Shown here: positions 40,297 to 49,709 of the stretch, one piece after another
Numbering within the stretch: position 1 is the stretch's first letter
How the letters are laid out: each line of letters begins with the position of its first letter
The notes under the pieces: generated by a model
Database searches by the model: none
Told to the model about the DNA's origin: nothing
What the model saw: only the letters and a program-made list of their open reading frames with translations
From: Psychrobacter namhaensis
Lineage (GTDB): Bacteria; Pseudomonadota; Gammaproteobacteria; Pseudomonadales; Moraxellaceae
Assembly: GCF_016107545.1 (NCBI RefSeq)
Contig: NZ_JABASS010000011.1
Span: 30,383-94,382 of the forward strand
Direction: 5' to 3'
Length of the DNA: 64,000 bases
Position numbers and translations under genes: made by a program

Positions 40297-41706
40297 CTAC
40301 GCGGCTAACTGATTTTGTGCGCTAATGGCGTCTCGTACGAAGCGAGCAAAGCCATCAATGATGTTGCTTGTTTCTTGAGCAAGGCCCTCATGAACGCTCA
40401 TAAAATGAATAAAACCATGCGGTGCACCAAGTACTGTACTTGTCTGGACTGGGATGCCATGCGCTTTTATTTGCTTGGCATAAGCAAATGCTTCATCACG
40501 CAAAACATCTAACTCAGAAGCAACGATATAAGTGGGGCACACTTTACGGTTATCACCGAGCATTGGCGCGTTCAGCACATGCTGGCGTGGTAATGAGCTG
40601 TTTTTAAAACACGCTGCGTCAAATACAGCCACGTCAGCATGATCTAAGAGTAAACCTTCACCATACAACTCCCAGCTTGGGTAGTCCGTTTCAATATCCG
40701 TAACAGGATATAAAGGTATTTGTGCCAGTGGTTTGGGTAGGCGCTCTAATAAGTTAAACGTCTTTTGACCATTAGCTCCTAAGTCGAGCCACGCGCTTTC
40801 AGTTGGCGCGGTGAGCTGCTGAGCAAGCAGGGTGCATAGTCCGCCACCCGCACTATCGCCTGCTAGGACAATACGCGACGGTGAAGCGTTTAGGGTGTGG
40901 CAGTGCTTAGCCAGCCAAGCATAAGCAGTAATACAGTCTCTCAATGCGGCTGGAGCAGGGTTCTCAGGAGCCAAGCGATAGTCAACACTGACGACTGGCC
41001 ACCCAGTGCGCGCGCAAACGGTGTGGCAGAACTCATGATGAGTATCGATATCACCAATACAAAAACCGCCCCCATGAAAAAACATCATCACCGTTTCATC
41101 AGGATTTTGTGTAGGGCGTTTTTTAAAGCCAATACCATTAGAGCGAGATAGCGTTTGATAGCAGCGAATCGTCATGTCGCCATCATCAGCATTGGCAATG
41201 ATTTTGTCTTCCCAGCAGATAGGCGTATCACCTTTTTGGGTAAAGCGTTTGATATTGCTGAGCACACTCCCACTCGCTTGTTTCCATACTTTTGGTGCTT
41301 GCATGGCCACAGCATCAGCGGCAAATTTTTCGCGCAGCTCACACATTGGCGTGAGCTCTAGTGGGGTTTTAAGCTGACTATTTATCGCGAGAATCAAACG
41401 TAAATGTGCGTCGGCATGGAGGTATTGTTTTGACGTCGGCCCTTTTAAATAACCGACCATACGCTCTAATAAAGGGGTAGGTAGGTAGCCCAAGGCTTTC
41501 ATAGCGTGGTGCAAAGTATGCGGATGACGGTTGGAGATTGAAGCGTAGCCGAGCATTTTTTCTTTCACGGTCAGGCGTTTTCGTTGAGCGTTTTCGTTGT
41601 TTACATTGTCAGCAACATTATCGACTTGGTCTATCGATGCAAGTTTCAACGTAAACAACGCTTTGTTCAATAAGGTATTGACTGATAAAACGGTCGAATT
41701 AGACAT
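40297..41706 (-). CDS. Alpha/beta hydrolase, hormone-sensitive-lipase type
   Basis: 469 residues from the ATG at 41706 (GAGAAG just upstream). The HSL-family oxyanion motif appears as FFHGGGFCIGD, the nucleophile elbow as VLAGDSAGGGL, and the catalytic His near LGAPHGFIHF, with the Asp in ELDVLRDE. An N-terminal helical cap region of about 150 residues makes it longer than small bacterial HSL esterases. No signal peptide, so probably a cytoplasmic carboxylesterase or lipase. Substrate unknown. Confidence 0.9.
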   Translation of the reverse strand: MSNSTVLSVNTLLNKALFTLKLASIDQVDNVADNVNNENAQRKRLTVKEKMLGYASISNRHPHTLHHAMKALGYLPTPLLERMVGYLKGPTSKQYLHADAHLRLILAINSQLKTPLELTPMCELREKFAADAVAMQAPKVWKQASGSVLSNIKRFTQKGDTPICWEDKIIANADDGDMTIRCYQTLSRSNGIGFKKRPTQNPDETVMMFFHGGGFCIGDIDTHHEFCHTVCARTGWPVVSVDYRLAPENPAPAALRDCITAYAWLAKHCHTLNASPSRIVLAGDSAGGGLCTLLAQQLTAPTESAWLDLGANGQKTFNLLERLPKPLAQIPLYPVTDIETDYPSWELYGEGLLLDHADVAVFDAACFKNSSLPRQHVLNAPMLGDNRKVCPTYIVASELDVLRDEAFAYAKQIKAHGIPVQTSTVLGAPHGFIHFMSVHEGLAQETSNIIDGFARFVRDAISAQNQLAA

Positions 41707-42160
41707 AACACTTCTCATCAATAATAGTTAGTATCTGCAATCTCACAGTCGCGTGTGCTTTAACGTGAGTTTTACGATATTTGTAGCAATCATAAAGTAA
41801 TGAATAAGAAAACTGCGTATGGTTTGGTAATGGTTTGGAAAGTAAACGTAAAGGTTTTGGAATTGAAAGGAAGTTTTGTCCATCTAATAGCGAATATCTC
41901 TATTGATTGACACTTAACAAACGCCTGACGAACGTTTTACTGCCCATTTAAAACGTATTTGTAGTAAATGAGAAAAATTCCTACGCTTTAGGCTTGAAAT
42001 TTGTACCCATCACCTTTATCAAGCAGCTAGTAAAGCGCATTAATAAAAACAATGAGTAATAACGGTTAAGCATCCAATAAATAAGAGCGCCGTGACTAGC
42101 GGTGAGCGAGTTTATTGTGTCTAACATTAATGGTCATTATTAAGATTCCAAGGAGCTATC
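41707..42160. other. Intergenic region upstream of grpE
   Basis: This 454-bp gap holds no gene that I can support. The best promoter-like pair facing grpE is TTGAAA (41994-41999) with TATCAA (42017-42022) at 17-bp spacing, a weak match. A convincing sigma-32 promoter was not found. Confidence 0.4.
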
Positions 42161-42760
42161 ATGAGCGAGAATAACACCAACCACGAATCATCAAAGCAAA
42201 ATGTGGCGCATGATAATGTTGATCACAATGACAGTATTTTAGAAGAAACCATGCAAGAGTTTGATCCACAAAATGCATCAGAAGACGATATGACGATCGA
42301 AAATGAAATCGATCTCGACACTTTTAAGGCCCGCATTGCTGAATTAGAAGGCGAGGTCAAACAGGCCAAAGAAGGTACTGCCCGTGCCAATGCAGAGGCG
42401 TATAATGCGCAAAAACGCATGGAGCAAGAAGCTGATAAGAGCAAAAAATTTGCCCTGCAGAAATTTGCTAAAGAGTTGTTAGAAATCGTTGATAACTTAG
42501 AGCGTGCCATTGAAAATGCTGATGCCAATGACCCAGTCGCTGAAGGGGTACAACTGACACACAAAGCACTTGTGGCTGTATTAAACAAAAATGGCGTAGA
42601 AGCCGTTGATCCACAAGGTGAAAAATTCAATGCTGATTTGCATGAAGCCGTCGGTATTGATGCAGACGCAGAAGCGGATACGGTTGGAACAGTGCTACAA
42701 AAGGGCTATAGCTTAAATGGTCGTTTATTACGCCCAGCGATGGTTCGTGTCGGCCAATAG
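42161..42760 (+). CDS. grpE: Nucleotide exchange factor GrpE
   Basis: 199 residues. GrpE releases ADP from DnaK. The acidic, disordered N-terminus leads into a long coiled coil (about 50-110, with KKFALQKFAKELLEIVDNLERAI) and the C-terminal beta domain (GVEAVDPQGEKFNADLHEAV ... GYSLNGRLLRPAMVRVG). RBS AAGGAG. dnaK follows after 182 bp on the same strand; dnaJ is not in the window. Confidence 0.97.
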   Translation: MSENNTNHESSKQNVAHDNVDHNDSILEETMQEFDPQNASEDDMTIENEIDLDTFKARIAELEGEVKQAKEGTARANAEAYNAQKRMEQEADKSKKFALQKFAKELLEIVDNLERAIENADANDPVAEGVQLTHKALVAVLNKNGVEAVDPQGEKFNADLHEAVGIDADAEADTVGTVLQKGYSLNGRLLRPAMVRVGQ

Positions 42761-42841
42761 GTTTTTAACGTAAAAAACCCTACTTACATGAAGGTTTTTC
42801 ACAAAAAGTCACATGAAACACAGTTTTTGCTTGATTATTGA

Positions 42842-42870
42842 CTTGAAAAACGCCATAAGAAAACCGATAT
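42842..42870 (+). promoter_or_regulatory. Possible heat-shock (sigma-32-like) promoter of dnaK
   Basis: CTTGAAA (42842-42848) and CCGATAT (42864-42870) are 15 bases apart, resembling the sigma-32 pattern CTTGAA / CCCCATNT, in the grpE-dnaK gap. Match quality is moderate. Confidence 0.35.
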
Positions 42871-42942
42871 AAAGCAACAAGTGACCGACTATGGTCTGAA
42901 GATACAAAGATTTATATTTAAAACAATTAGGAGTAATTCATT

Positions 42943-44886
42943 ATGGGTAAAGTAATTGGTATTGATTTAGGTACAACCAACTCATGTGTCGCAGTCATGG
43001 AAGGTGACAAAGTTAAAGTCATCGAAAATGCTGAAGGTACACGTACCACACCATCGATTGTCGCCTATAAAAATGACGAAATTTTGGTTGGTCAGTCAGC
43101 CAAGCGTCAAGCCGTCACCAATCCAAACAACACATTGTTTGCGATTAAGCGTTTGATTGGTCGTCGTTTTGATGACAAAGTTGTGCAAAAAGATATCGGT
43201 ATGGTGCCTTACAAAATCGCCAAAGCTGATAACGGTGATGCATGGGTAGAAGTTAACGGCAAAAAGTTAGCGCCACCACAGGTTTCTGCTGAAATCTTGA
43301 AAAAAATGAAAAAAACAGCAGAAGACTATCTTGGTGAGAGCGTGACCGAAGCGGTTGTAACTGTCCCTGCTTACTTCAATGATTCACAGCGTCAAGCCAC
43401 AAAAGATGCGGGTAAAATTGCCGGTCTTGATGTAAAACGTATCATCAACGAACCAACTGCCGCCGCTCTTGCCTATGGTATGGACAAAAAGCAAGGTGAT
43501 AGCACCGTTGCGGTTTATGACTTGGGCGGTGGTACCTTTGATATCTCAATCATCGAAATTGCTGACGTTGATGGTGAGCAACAGTTCGAAGTACTAGCAA
43601 CCAATGGCGATACTTTCCTTGGTGGTGAAGATTTTGATTCTGCTTTGATTGATTATCTAGTTGATGAATTCAAAAAAGACCAAGATGTTAACCTAAAAGG
43701 TGACTCATTGGCAATGCAGCGTCTAAAAGAAGCGGCAGAAAAAGCCAAAATTGAGTTGTCAAGTGCCCAAAGCACCGAAGTAAACTTACCGTACATCACC
43801 GCTGATAGCAGTGGTCCTAAGCATTTGGTTGTGACGATCAGTCGCTCAAAACTAGAAAGTCTCACCGAAGACTTAGTACAGCGCACGATGGGTCCTTGTA
43901 AAATTGCTCTTGAAGACGCTGGCCTAAAAGTGGGTGATGTCGATGATGTGATTTTAGTGGGTGGTCAGACGCGTATGCCACTTGTACAGCAGAAAGTACA
44001 AGAGTTCTTCGGTCAAGAACCACGTAAAGATGTCAACCCTGATGAAGCAGTAGCAGCAGGGGCGGCGATCCAAGGGGCGGTATTGTCTGGCGACAAAACT
44101 GACGTATTGCTACTTGATGTCACGCCATTGACGCTTGGTATCGAAACGATGGGCGGGGTCATGACGCCAATCATTGAGAAAAACACCATGATTCCTACTA
44201 AGAAATCACAAGTGTTCTCAACGGCTGAAGACAACCAGCCAGCGGTTACCATTCAGGTTTATCAAGGTGAGCGTAAAATCGCCAACCAAAATAAACAGCT
44301 TGGCCGTTTTGATCTGACTGACATTCCACCAGCACCACGTGGTCTCCCGCAGATCGAAGTGACTTTTGACATCAACGCTGATGGCATCATGAACATCTCA
44401 GCGAAAGACAAAGGGACTGGTAAAGCACAAAGCATCCAAATCAAAGCAGACTCTGGTTTGTCGGATGAAGAAGTCGAACAAATGGTTCGTGACGCTGAAG
44501 CCAATGCAGCGGAAGATGAGAAGTTCGCTAACCTAGCGCAAGTGCGTAACGAAGCGGATGGTCGTATCCATGCCGTACAAAAAGCACTAAAAGAAGCAGA
44601 AGATAAAGTGACTGATGAAGAAAAATCAACAGTAGAAACGGCGATTGCTGAGCTTGAAGCAGCGGTGAAAGAAGATGATCATGATGACATCAAAGCCAAG
44701 CTTGAAGCGCTAGACAATGCCTTCTTACCAATCAGTCAGAAGATCTACGCTGATGGCGGTGCTGGGGCAGAAGGCATGGATCCAAGCCAGTTCCAACAAG
44801 GGGCGGACGGTGCTGAAGACAACAATCAAGCCAATGACGATGTCGTTGATGCAGAGTTCACTGAAGTAGACGATGATAAGAAGTAA
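42943..44886 (+). CDS. dnaK: Molecular chaperone DnaK (Hsp70)
   Basis: 647 residues. The ATPase domain opens with [20 protein letters not shown] and contains [15 protein letters not shown]; the linker [10 protein letters not shown] and substrate-binding domain ([14 protein letters not shown]) follow, with a helical lid and the EEVD-like acidic C-terminal tail ending DDDKK. RBS TAGGAG. It ends at a strong bidirectional terminator. Confidence 0.99.
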   Translation: MGKVIGIDLGTTNSCVAVMEGDKVKVIENAEGTRTTPSIVAYKNDEILVGQSAKRQAVTNPNNTLFAIKRLIGRRFDDKVVQKDIGMVPYKIAKADNGDAWVEVNGKKLAPPQVSAEILKKMKKTAEDYLGESVTEAVVTVPAYFNDSQRQATKDAGKIAGLDVKRIINEPTAAALAYGMDKKQGDSTVAVYDLGGGTFDISIIEIADVDGEQQFEVLATNGDTFLGGEDFDSALIDYLVDEFKKDQDVNLKGDSLAMQRLKEAAEKAKIELSSAQSTEVNLPYITADSSGPKHLVVTISRSKLESLTEDLVQRTMGPCKIALEDAGLKVGDVDDVILVGGQTRMPLVQQKVQEFFGQEPRKDVNPDEAVAAGAAIQGAVLSGDKTDVLLLDVTPLTLGIETMGGVMTPIIEKNTMIPTKKSQVFSTAEDNQPAVTIQVYQGERKIANQNKQLGRFDLTDIPPAPRGLPQIEVTFDINADGIMNISAKDKGTGKAQSIQIKADSGLSDEEVEQMVRDAEANAAEDEKFANLAQVRNEADGRIHAVQKALKEAEDKVTDEEKSTVETAIAELEAAVKEDDHDDIKAKLEALDNAFLPISQKIYADGGAGAEGMDPSQFQQGADGAEDNNQANDDVVDAEFTEVDDDKK

Positions 44887-44915
44887 TATCTCTTAACATC
44901 CACTAGAGTTAAGAT

Positions 44916-44946
44916 AAAAAACGCACCTTTCGAGGTGCGTTTTTTT
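44916..44946. terminator. Bidirectional terminator, dnaK/bioC
   Basis: The arms AAAAAACGCACCT and AGGTGCGTTTTTT have a TTCG tetraloop. It serves dnaK and touches the convergent bioC stop codon. Confidence 0.9.
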
Positions 44947-45769
44947 ATGGCTGATAAGCGTTGATGATGAGCACTTCATAGGTGAGATACACACAGGGCT
45001 GGCCGTTTTCGTCTTGCCCTGAGAACTGCTGCCAGTAAGCTTGCTCAAACTGCTGCAAGCTTGTCTTTGTCCAAATAAACGGTTCTATGCTTTGCTGCTC
45101 TACGGTAGTTTGTCGTTGGGTTTGATTCGTCGAGACACCAGTCATTTTCATATGTTTTAGCACGTCATACGGCCGACTAAACGGTATATCGAAACGCTGG
45201 GTCGATAACTGTATCTGTTTGAGGTTGGCTTTATTTAATGCTAAACGCCAGGCTTCAATAGCTGGATAGTACAGACCTTGACCAGTGAGGGTCTTGATCT
45301 GCTGAAAGTTATTTGGTGTAAAAGTGCTCAGCAGTAGCTGGCCACCTGCTTTGAGCCGTTTGGTTAACTGTGATACAAAACCTAATGGATCATCAAACCA
45401 CTGTATGGCATTGGCACTGACAATCAAGCTGTGATTTGTCTCTAGATCCATCGTTTCTGCATCGCCAATACGCAGTTGTGCCGCCGGCAGTATAGCCTGT
45501 AAGTTTGTTGCTTGCTGCGCACACAGCTCGTTGATGATCCAGCGTTTGCTTTGCATGCTTGCTGCCAGTAACTGGGTCATCTGTCCGGTACCGGCACCCA
45601 CTTCCAGCACGCTATCTTGATGCGTATGGGTGATGGCAGACAGTAAGTGTTGACAGACATGCTGCTGGATGTGAGCGTGCTGATCATAGGTATTGGCTTG
45701 GGCAAAATGACGAGCAATGATCTGCTTTCGAGCGCTCAGCTCGCGTATTGTACTGGGGTGTTCTATCAT
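44945..45769 (-). CDS. bioC: Malonyl-ACP O-methyltransferase BioC
   Basis: 274 residues. BioC methylates malonyl-ACP to start pimelate assembly for biotin. The SAM loop is VLEVGAGTGQMT, and the N-terminal RKQIIARHFAQANTYDQHAHIQ and the NAIQWFDDP motif are typical of BioC. It follows bioF by 59 bp on the same strand, presumably one transcript. The last bases overlap the shared terminator with dnaK. Confidence 0.88.
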   Translation of the reverse strand: MIEHPSTIRELSARKQIIARHFAQANTYDQHAHIQQHVCQHLLSAITHTHQDSVLEVGAGTGQMTQLLAASMQSKRWIINELCAQQATNLQAILPAAQLRIGDAETMDLETNHSLIVSANAIQWFDDPLGFVSQLTKRLKAGGQLLLSTFTPNNFQQIKTLTGQGLYYPAIEAWRLALNKANLKQIQLSTQRFDIPFSRPYDVLKHMKMTGVSTNQTQRQTTVEQQSIEPFIWTKTSLQQFEQAYWQQFSGQDENGQPCVYLTYEVLIINAYQP

Positions 45770-45828
45770 GTTTATTCATCCAAAATGTCATGAGTGTTTG
45801 CTTGGGCAGTCTTAATAAATTTTTTGGG

Positions 45829-47079
45829 TTATAAGTGCTCGATCAAACGCTGACAGTCCGCTTGACTTACTTGGGCATTCATTACCAAGCGAATGCGTGC
45901 GGTATTGGCAGGAACGGTCGGCGGTCTGATGGGTAAGGCGTAGAATCCCGCTGCCTGTAACTGCGCGGCTTTGGCAAGCGTTTGGGCGTTATCACACAAT
46001 ATATAAGGCACGATAGGTGACTGATAAATAATCTCTTGCGGTGCTGATGATGCGCGATGCGCGGGTGCGATGGCTTGGCTAAGTTGGAGAGATATCTGAG
46101 CCAAATGTTGTCTACGCGCTTGCAGATCAGGCATTTTTGCCAAAATAAAACGTGTCCAAGCATGATTGATTGGTGGTAATGCGGTACTAAAGATAAGCGG
46201 ACGCATGTGATTGATCAGCCATGATTTCACCGTGTCATCGCACAAAATATACGCGCCGATCGACGCAAATGCTTTACCAAACGTTCCCACTAAATAATCG
46301 ATATCAGTCAGCGTTTGCGTGTCTTCTGCCAAACCGCAGCCGTGGTCACCAAAGACGCCGACCGCATGGGCCTCATCCACATACAGCTCAATACGACTGT
46401 CTAACGCTTTTAAGCTTACTAAGGCGCGTAAGTTCGCACGGTCGCCATCCATACTAAAAATACTTTCGGTGATGATAATAATGCGCTCAACGTCACCCTC
46501 AGCTTGGGCTAATAATGTGGCCAAGTGCGCGTAATCATTGTGTCGATAACGCCGATAAGTACATAGTTTATTTTGGCTCAGGCGGATACCGTCGATAATG
46601 CTGGCATGCACTAGCTTATCTGCCAGAATAAGGGTTTTAACGGGCAAGGCAGTGAGGGCGGGCAAAATACCAATGTTGGCGTGATAGCCACTGTTTATTA
46701 CCAACGCCGATTTCGTAGCGGTTTTATTTTTTACACCAGCGCTATTTTTTGTACCCGCGGCCAGTTGATACCATTGTTGTAGTTCGCTCTCCAGCGCTGA
46801 TAGTTGTGCATCATTGCCTGTTAAAAGGCGTGAAGAGGTGGCACTCATTTTAGGCAAGTGTAATGAGGGAAGCTGCTGTATGTATTCAAAAAACTCGTGT
46901 TGTAGGGCTGTGTCGCTACCTAATCCAAGATAGTCATTACTGGCAATGTTTAGTAGCGCTTTGCCATGGCTGATCACGTAGCGCCCTTGATGTTCAATAT
47001 CTGGTAGGTGGCGGTACTGCTGCGCGCTTTTTAGCTGCGCAAGGGCAGCTTGTAGTCGCTCATGAATTGGAGTAGCCAT
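45829..47079 (-). CDS. bioF: 8-amino-7-oxononanoate synthase BioF
   Basis: 416 residues. BioF condenses pimeloyl-ACP with alanine, using PLP, in biotin synthesis. NIASNDYLGL, YVDEAHAVGVFG (Asp235) and the PLP lysine in GTFGKAFASIGA (Lys269) are all present. A short Lys/Ala/Thr-rich insertion lies around 108-124. RBS AAGGA. It is the first gene of a two-gene bioF-bioC unit; bioA, bioB and bioD are elsewhere. Confidence 0.94.
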   Translation of the reverse strand: MATPIHERLQAALAQLKSAQQYRHLPDIEHQGRYVISHGKALLNIASNDYLGLGSDTALQHEFFEYIQQLPSLHLPKMSATSSRLLTGNDAQLSALESELQQWYQLAAGTKNSAGVKNKTATKSALVINSGYHANIGILPALTALPVKTLILADKLVHASIIDGIRLSQNKLCTYRRYRHNDYAHLATLLAQAEGDVERIIIITESIFSMDGDRANLRALVSLKALDSRIELYVDEAHAVGVFGDHGCGLAEDTQTLTDIDYLVGTFGKAFASIGAYILCDDTVKSWLINHMRPLIFSTALPPINHAWTRFILAKMPDLQARRQHLAQISLQLSQAIAPAHRASSAPQEIIYQSPIVPYILCDNAQTLAKAAQLQAAGFYALPIRPPTVPANTARIRLVMNAQVSQADCQRLIEHL

Positions 47080-47367
47080 ACTGAATTGTCCTTTATCGTA
47101 TGTTAAACCTAGGGAGGAGGTGGCATCACAAGAGGGAAGTATTGCACAGAATCGATAAATGTAACAGAAAGTTTCATATGTCTGGCTTTGTTACCCAGGC
47201 ACTGATAAATACTTGCAAATCTTAACTCGCATACCATCAAACACTGACAGAGTGCTCGAAATAGTTTGTTACTATGTATTCATCGTTAGCAAACAAGGCG
47301 ATGGGGTCTAAAAGACCGATATAAAACTGATAACTTGTTTGTCCAAATTTATTTCAAGGAGCTAATA

Positions 47368-47907
47368 ATGAAAACTCTACAAAAAACTCTACTTGCCCTA
47401 GCAACTGGTTCTTTACTTACCGTAAGTGCGCAAGCAGCCATCGGTTACGGTAACGGCTACACAGGACAGCCTTATGCTGGTGTAAAAGTTGGTCAGTTCG
47501 ATTTAGACGAAAATGGCGCTGATGATCCAACTGCATACGGTGTATACGGTGGTTACAACTTCGATCCTAACTTCGGTATGGAAGTCGAGTATGTCGGTTC
47601 AGACGATGCTGACTATAGAGGTGGCGACATTGATGCTAAAACGTACGGTGCTTATGGTACCTACCGTTATGCTTTCCCAAACACTGGCTTATATGCCAAA
47701 GGTAAATTGGGACTTGCAAAAACTGAAGTAGAGGCTAGCAACACTAATTTTGCGGGCGCATCTGACTTCTCGGATGATGATACCAGTATTGCTGGTGGTG
47801 TAGGTCTTGGCTATGCAGTAAACCCTGACTTCAGCGTTGAAGCTGAGTATGACATGCTAGGTAGTGATGCCGACCTAATGACTGTTGGTGCCCAGTTGAA
47901 GTTCTAA
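47368..47907 (+). CDS. Small outer-membrane beta-barrel protein
   Basis: 179 residues from the ATG at 47368, which has AAGGAG upstream and opens a signal peptide (cleavage after SAQA at about residue 23). The mature part alternates polar and aromatic residues in short strands (GVYGGYNFDPNFGMEVEYV, GAYGTYRYAF) and ends in a C-terminal Phe (VGAQLKF), as in OmpA-type eight-stranded barrels. Function unknown. It is preceded by a 288-bp gap and ends at a strong terminator, so it is likely a well-expressed single gene. Confidence 0.88.
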   Translation: MKTLQKTLLALATGSLLTVSAQAAIGYGNGYTGQPYAGVKVGQFDLDENGADDPTAYGVYGGYNFDPNFGMEVEYVGSDDADYRGGDIDAKTYGAYGTYRYAFPNTGLYAKGKLGLAKTEVEASNTNFAGASDFSDDDTSIAGGVGLGYAVNPDFSVEAEYDMLGSDADLMTVGAQLKF

Positions 47908-47935
47908 TAACTTCTTAGGTAGTAGCTTATTAAGT

Positions 47936-47967
47936 AAAAACGATCGCTTCGGCGGTCGTTTTTTTAT
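47936..47967 (+). terminator. Terminator of the outer-membrane protein gene
   Basis: The arms AAAAACGATCGC and GCGGTCGTTTTT have a TTCG loop and a T-run. Confidence 0.88.
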
Positions 47968-48107
47968 GCTTTTCATTTCTATATGCTTCCATAAGTTTAT
48001 GGAGAAACATCCCCTCTAGATTGATGATTTTTAAGAAGTTGTATTCTCTAAAAGTGTGTTACATTAAAAGCTAGAACCTCAGAAAAAATACAGGGAGGGT
48101 ATCCGTA

Positions 48108-48605
48108 ATGGAGACACTTTGGATGATTGAACCGTGGCATTGGCTGGTATTAGGCTTCGTGCTGCTCATTATTGAGATGTTTGTGCCGACATTTGCAAGC
48201 TTGTGGTTTGGTGCAGCTGCCATCATAGTTGCTGCGTTGACATGGTTACTGCCTATTGGGTTCTCTGTGCAGATCGTTATTTGGTTGGTACTTTCTGCGG
48301 TTTTTCTGGTGGTATGGTTCAAGTTTATTAAACCTTTATCGGTGGATCGTACTAAGGCAGGGCTTGGCGGTAGTGTGATCGTTGGCGAGACAGGTATGAT
48401 CGTTCTACAACCGCAACCAGATAGAGCGGGCGTCGTACGTTTTAGTGTCCCGATTGTGGGGGCGGCAGAATGGATGTGCCGTACGAGAGGAGAGGTAGTC
48501 GCTGTCGGTGATCGGGTTGTGGTGACGGATATCGTTGGCAATGAACTCATTGTGAGCAGTCTGAAATCGCAAGCTGTGCTCAATAAAAACAGGCAAATAC
48601 AATAA
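48108..48605 (+). CDS. NfeD family membrane protein
   Basis: 165 residues. About three helices in the first 90 residues (including LVLGFVLLIIEMFVPTFASL) are followed by a C-terminal OB-fold domain (VGETGMIVLQPQPDRAGVVRF), the short NfeD-like form without a protease domain. NfeD proteins pair with SPFH proteins, and an SPFH gene follows 12 bp downstream. RBS GGGAGG. Confidence 0.9.
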   Translation: METLWMIEPWHWLVLGFVLLIIEMFVPTFASLWFGAAAIIVAALTWLLPIGFSVQIVIWLVLSAVFLVVWFKFIKPLSVDRTKAGLGGSVIVGETGMIVLQPQPDRAGVVRFSVPIVGAAEWMCRTRGEVVAVGDRVVVTDIVGNELIVSSLKSQAVLNKNRQIQ

Positions 48606-48617
48606 TAGGGATGGGTT

Positions 48618-49478
48618 ATGGAAAGCTTTAGCATTGTCATGGTGGTACTGGTCGCACTGGTCGTGTTTACTATATTCAAAGGAGTGCGAATCGTACCGCA
48701 AGGGTATAAGTGGGTCATTCAGCGATTGGGCAAATACAGCCAAACCTTAGAGCCGGGGCTAAACTTGATTATCCCTTATGTGGATGATGTGGCTTACAAA
48801 GTAACGACTAAAGATATCGTGCTTGATATTCCTTCACAAGAAGTCATTACGCGAGACAACGTCGTTATTATTGCAAATGCAGTGGCGTATATTAATATTG
48901 TACGCCCTGATAAAGCGGTTTATGGTATCGAAGATTATGAGTACGGTATTCGCAATCTAGTACAAACATCATTGCGCTCAATCGTTGGTGAAATGGATCT
49001 AGATAGCGCGTTGTCTAGCCGTGATGAAATCAAAGCCAAGCTCAAACATGCCATCTCAGAAGACATCTCTGATTGGGGTATCACCCTTAAGACGGTAGAG
49101 ATCCAAGACATCAATCCGTCTGCTACCATGCAAACAGCCATGGAAGAACAGGCAGCAGCCGAACGTCAACGCCGTGCGACAGTGACACGTGCTGATGGCC
49201 AAAAACAAGCAGCTATCTTAGAAGCGGATGGCCGCTTGGAGGCCTCACGTCGTGATGCTGAAGCACAGGTGGTGCTCGCCCGTGGTTCTGAAGAGTCAAT
49301 TCGTCTGATTACGAATGCGATGGGGACTGAAGAGATGCCGATTGTTTATTTGTTGGGTGAACAGTATATCAAAGCGATTCGTGAGCTGGCGGAATCTGAC
49401 AACTCAAAAATGGTGGTCTTACCAGCTGATATTTTAAGCACAGTGAAAGGGATGGTTGGGGATAAGTTGAAAGTGTAG
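48618..49478 (+). CDS. SPFH/band 7 protein (stomatin/QmcA-like)
   Basis: 286 residues. One N-terminal helix (about 5-23) anchors an SPFH domain starting at VRIVPQGYKWVIQRLGKY; a coiled coil rich in Ala/Glu/Arg (EEQAAAERQRRATVTRADGQ) follows. Such proteins form large oligomeric membrane rings that scaffold microdomains. Together with the upstream NfeD gene it forms the classic two-gene unit. It ends at an imperfect terminator. Confidence 0.92.
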   Translation: MESFSIVMVVLVALVVFTIFKGVRIVPQGYKWVIQRLGKYSQTLEPGLNLIIPYVDDVAYKVTTKDIVLDIPSQEVITRDNVVIIANAVAYINIVRPDKAVYGIEDYEYGIRNLVQTSLRSIVGEMDLDSALSSRDEIKAKLKHAISEDISDWGITLKTVEIQDINPSATMQTAMEEQAAAERQRRATVTRADGQKQAAILEADGRLEASRRDAEAQVVLARGSEESIRLITNAMGTEEMPIVYLLGEQYIKAIRELAESDNSKMVVLPADILSTVKGMVGDKLKV

Positions 49479-49604
49479 TAACAGTATTTATATAGGCAGT
49501 TCAGAAGCACTCATTCCAGTCGCCCTGACTCGCTTTTAAGATGAATCGACTATATTTCAACCTCTATCGTTCACAGCAGTAATTAAATAGTTAAAGTGCA
49601 TTCT

Positions 49605-49645
49605 AAAAATAGTCAGTAAGCGTTTTACGCGCTGGCTATTTTTTT
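49605..49645 (+). terminator. Terminator of the SPFH gene
   Basis: An imperfect stem (AAAATAGTCAG paired with CTGGCTATTTT, a GCG/CGC inner pair and a bulge) is followed by a T-run at 49639-49645. Confidence 0.7.
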
Positions 49646-49709
49646 GAGTGTGATTTACCAGCAACCATTTTACTGGTTTAATAAAAATAATGATGCAAGG
49701 AGTGCGGAA

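Noticed and set aside
41992..42012. Sigma-32 promoter for grpE (CTTGAAA followed by CCCAT)
   Set aside because: The spacing of about seven bases is far below the 13-16 needed.
42807..42820. parS-like GTCACATGAAAC upstream of dnaK
   Set aside because: The left arm is incomplete, so it is no better than expected by chance.
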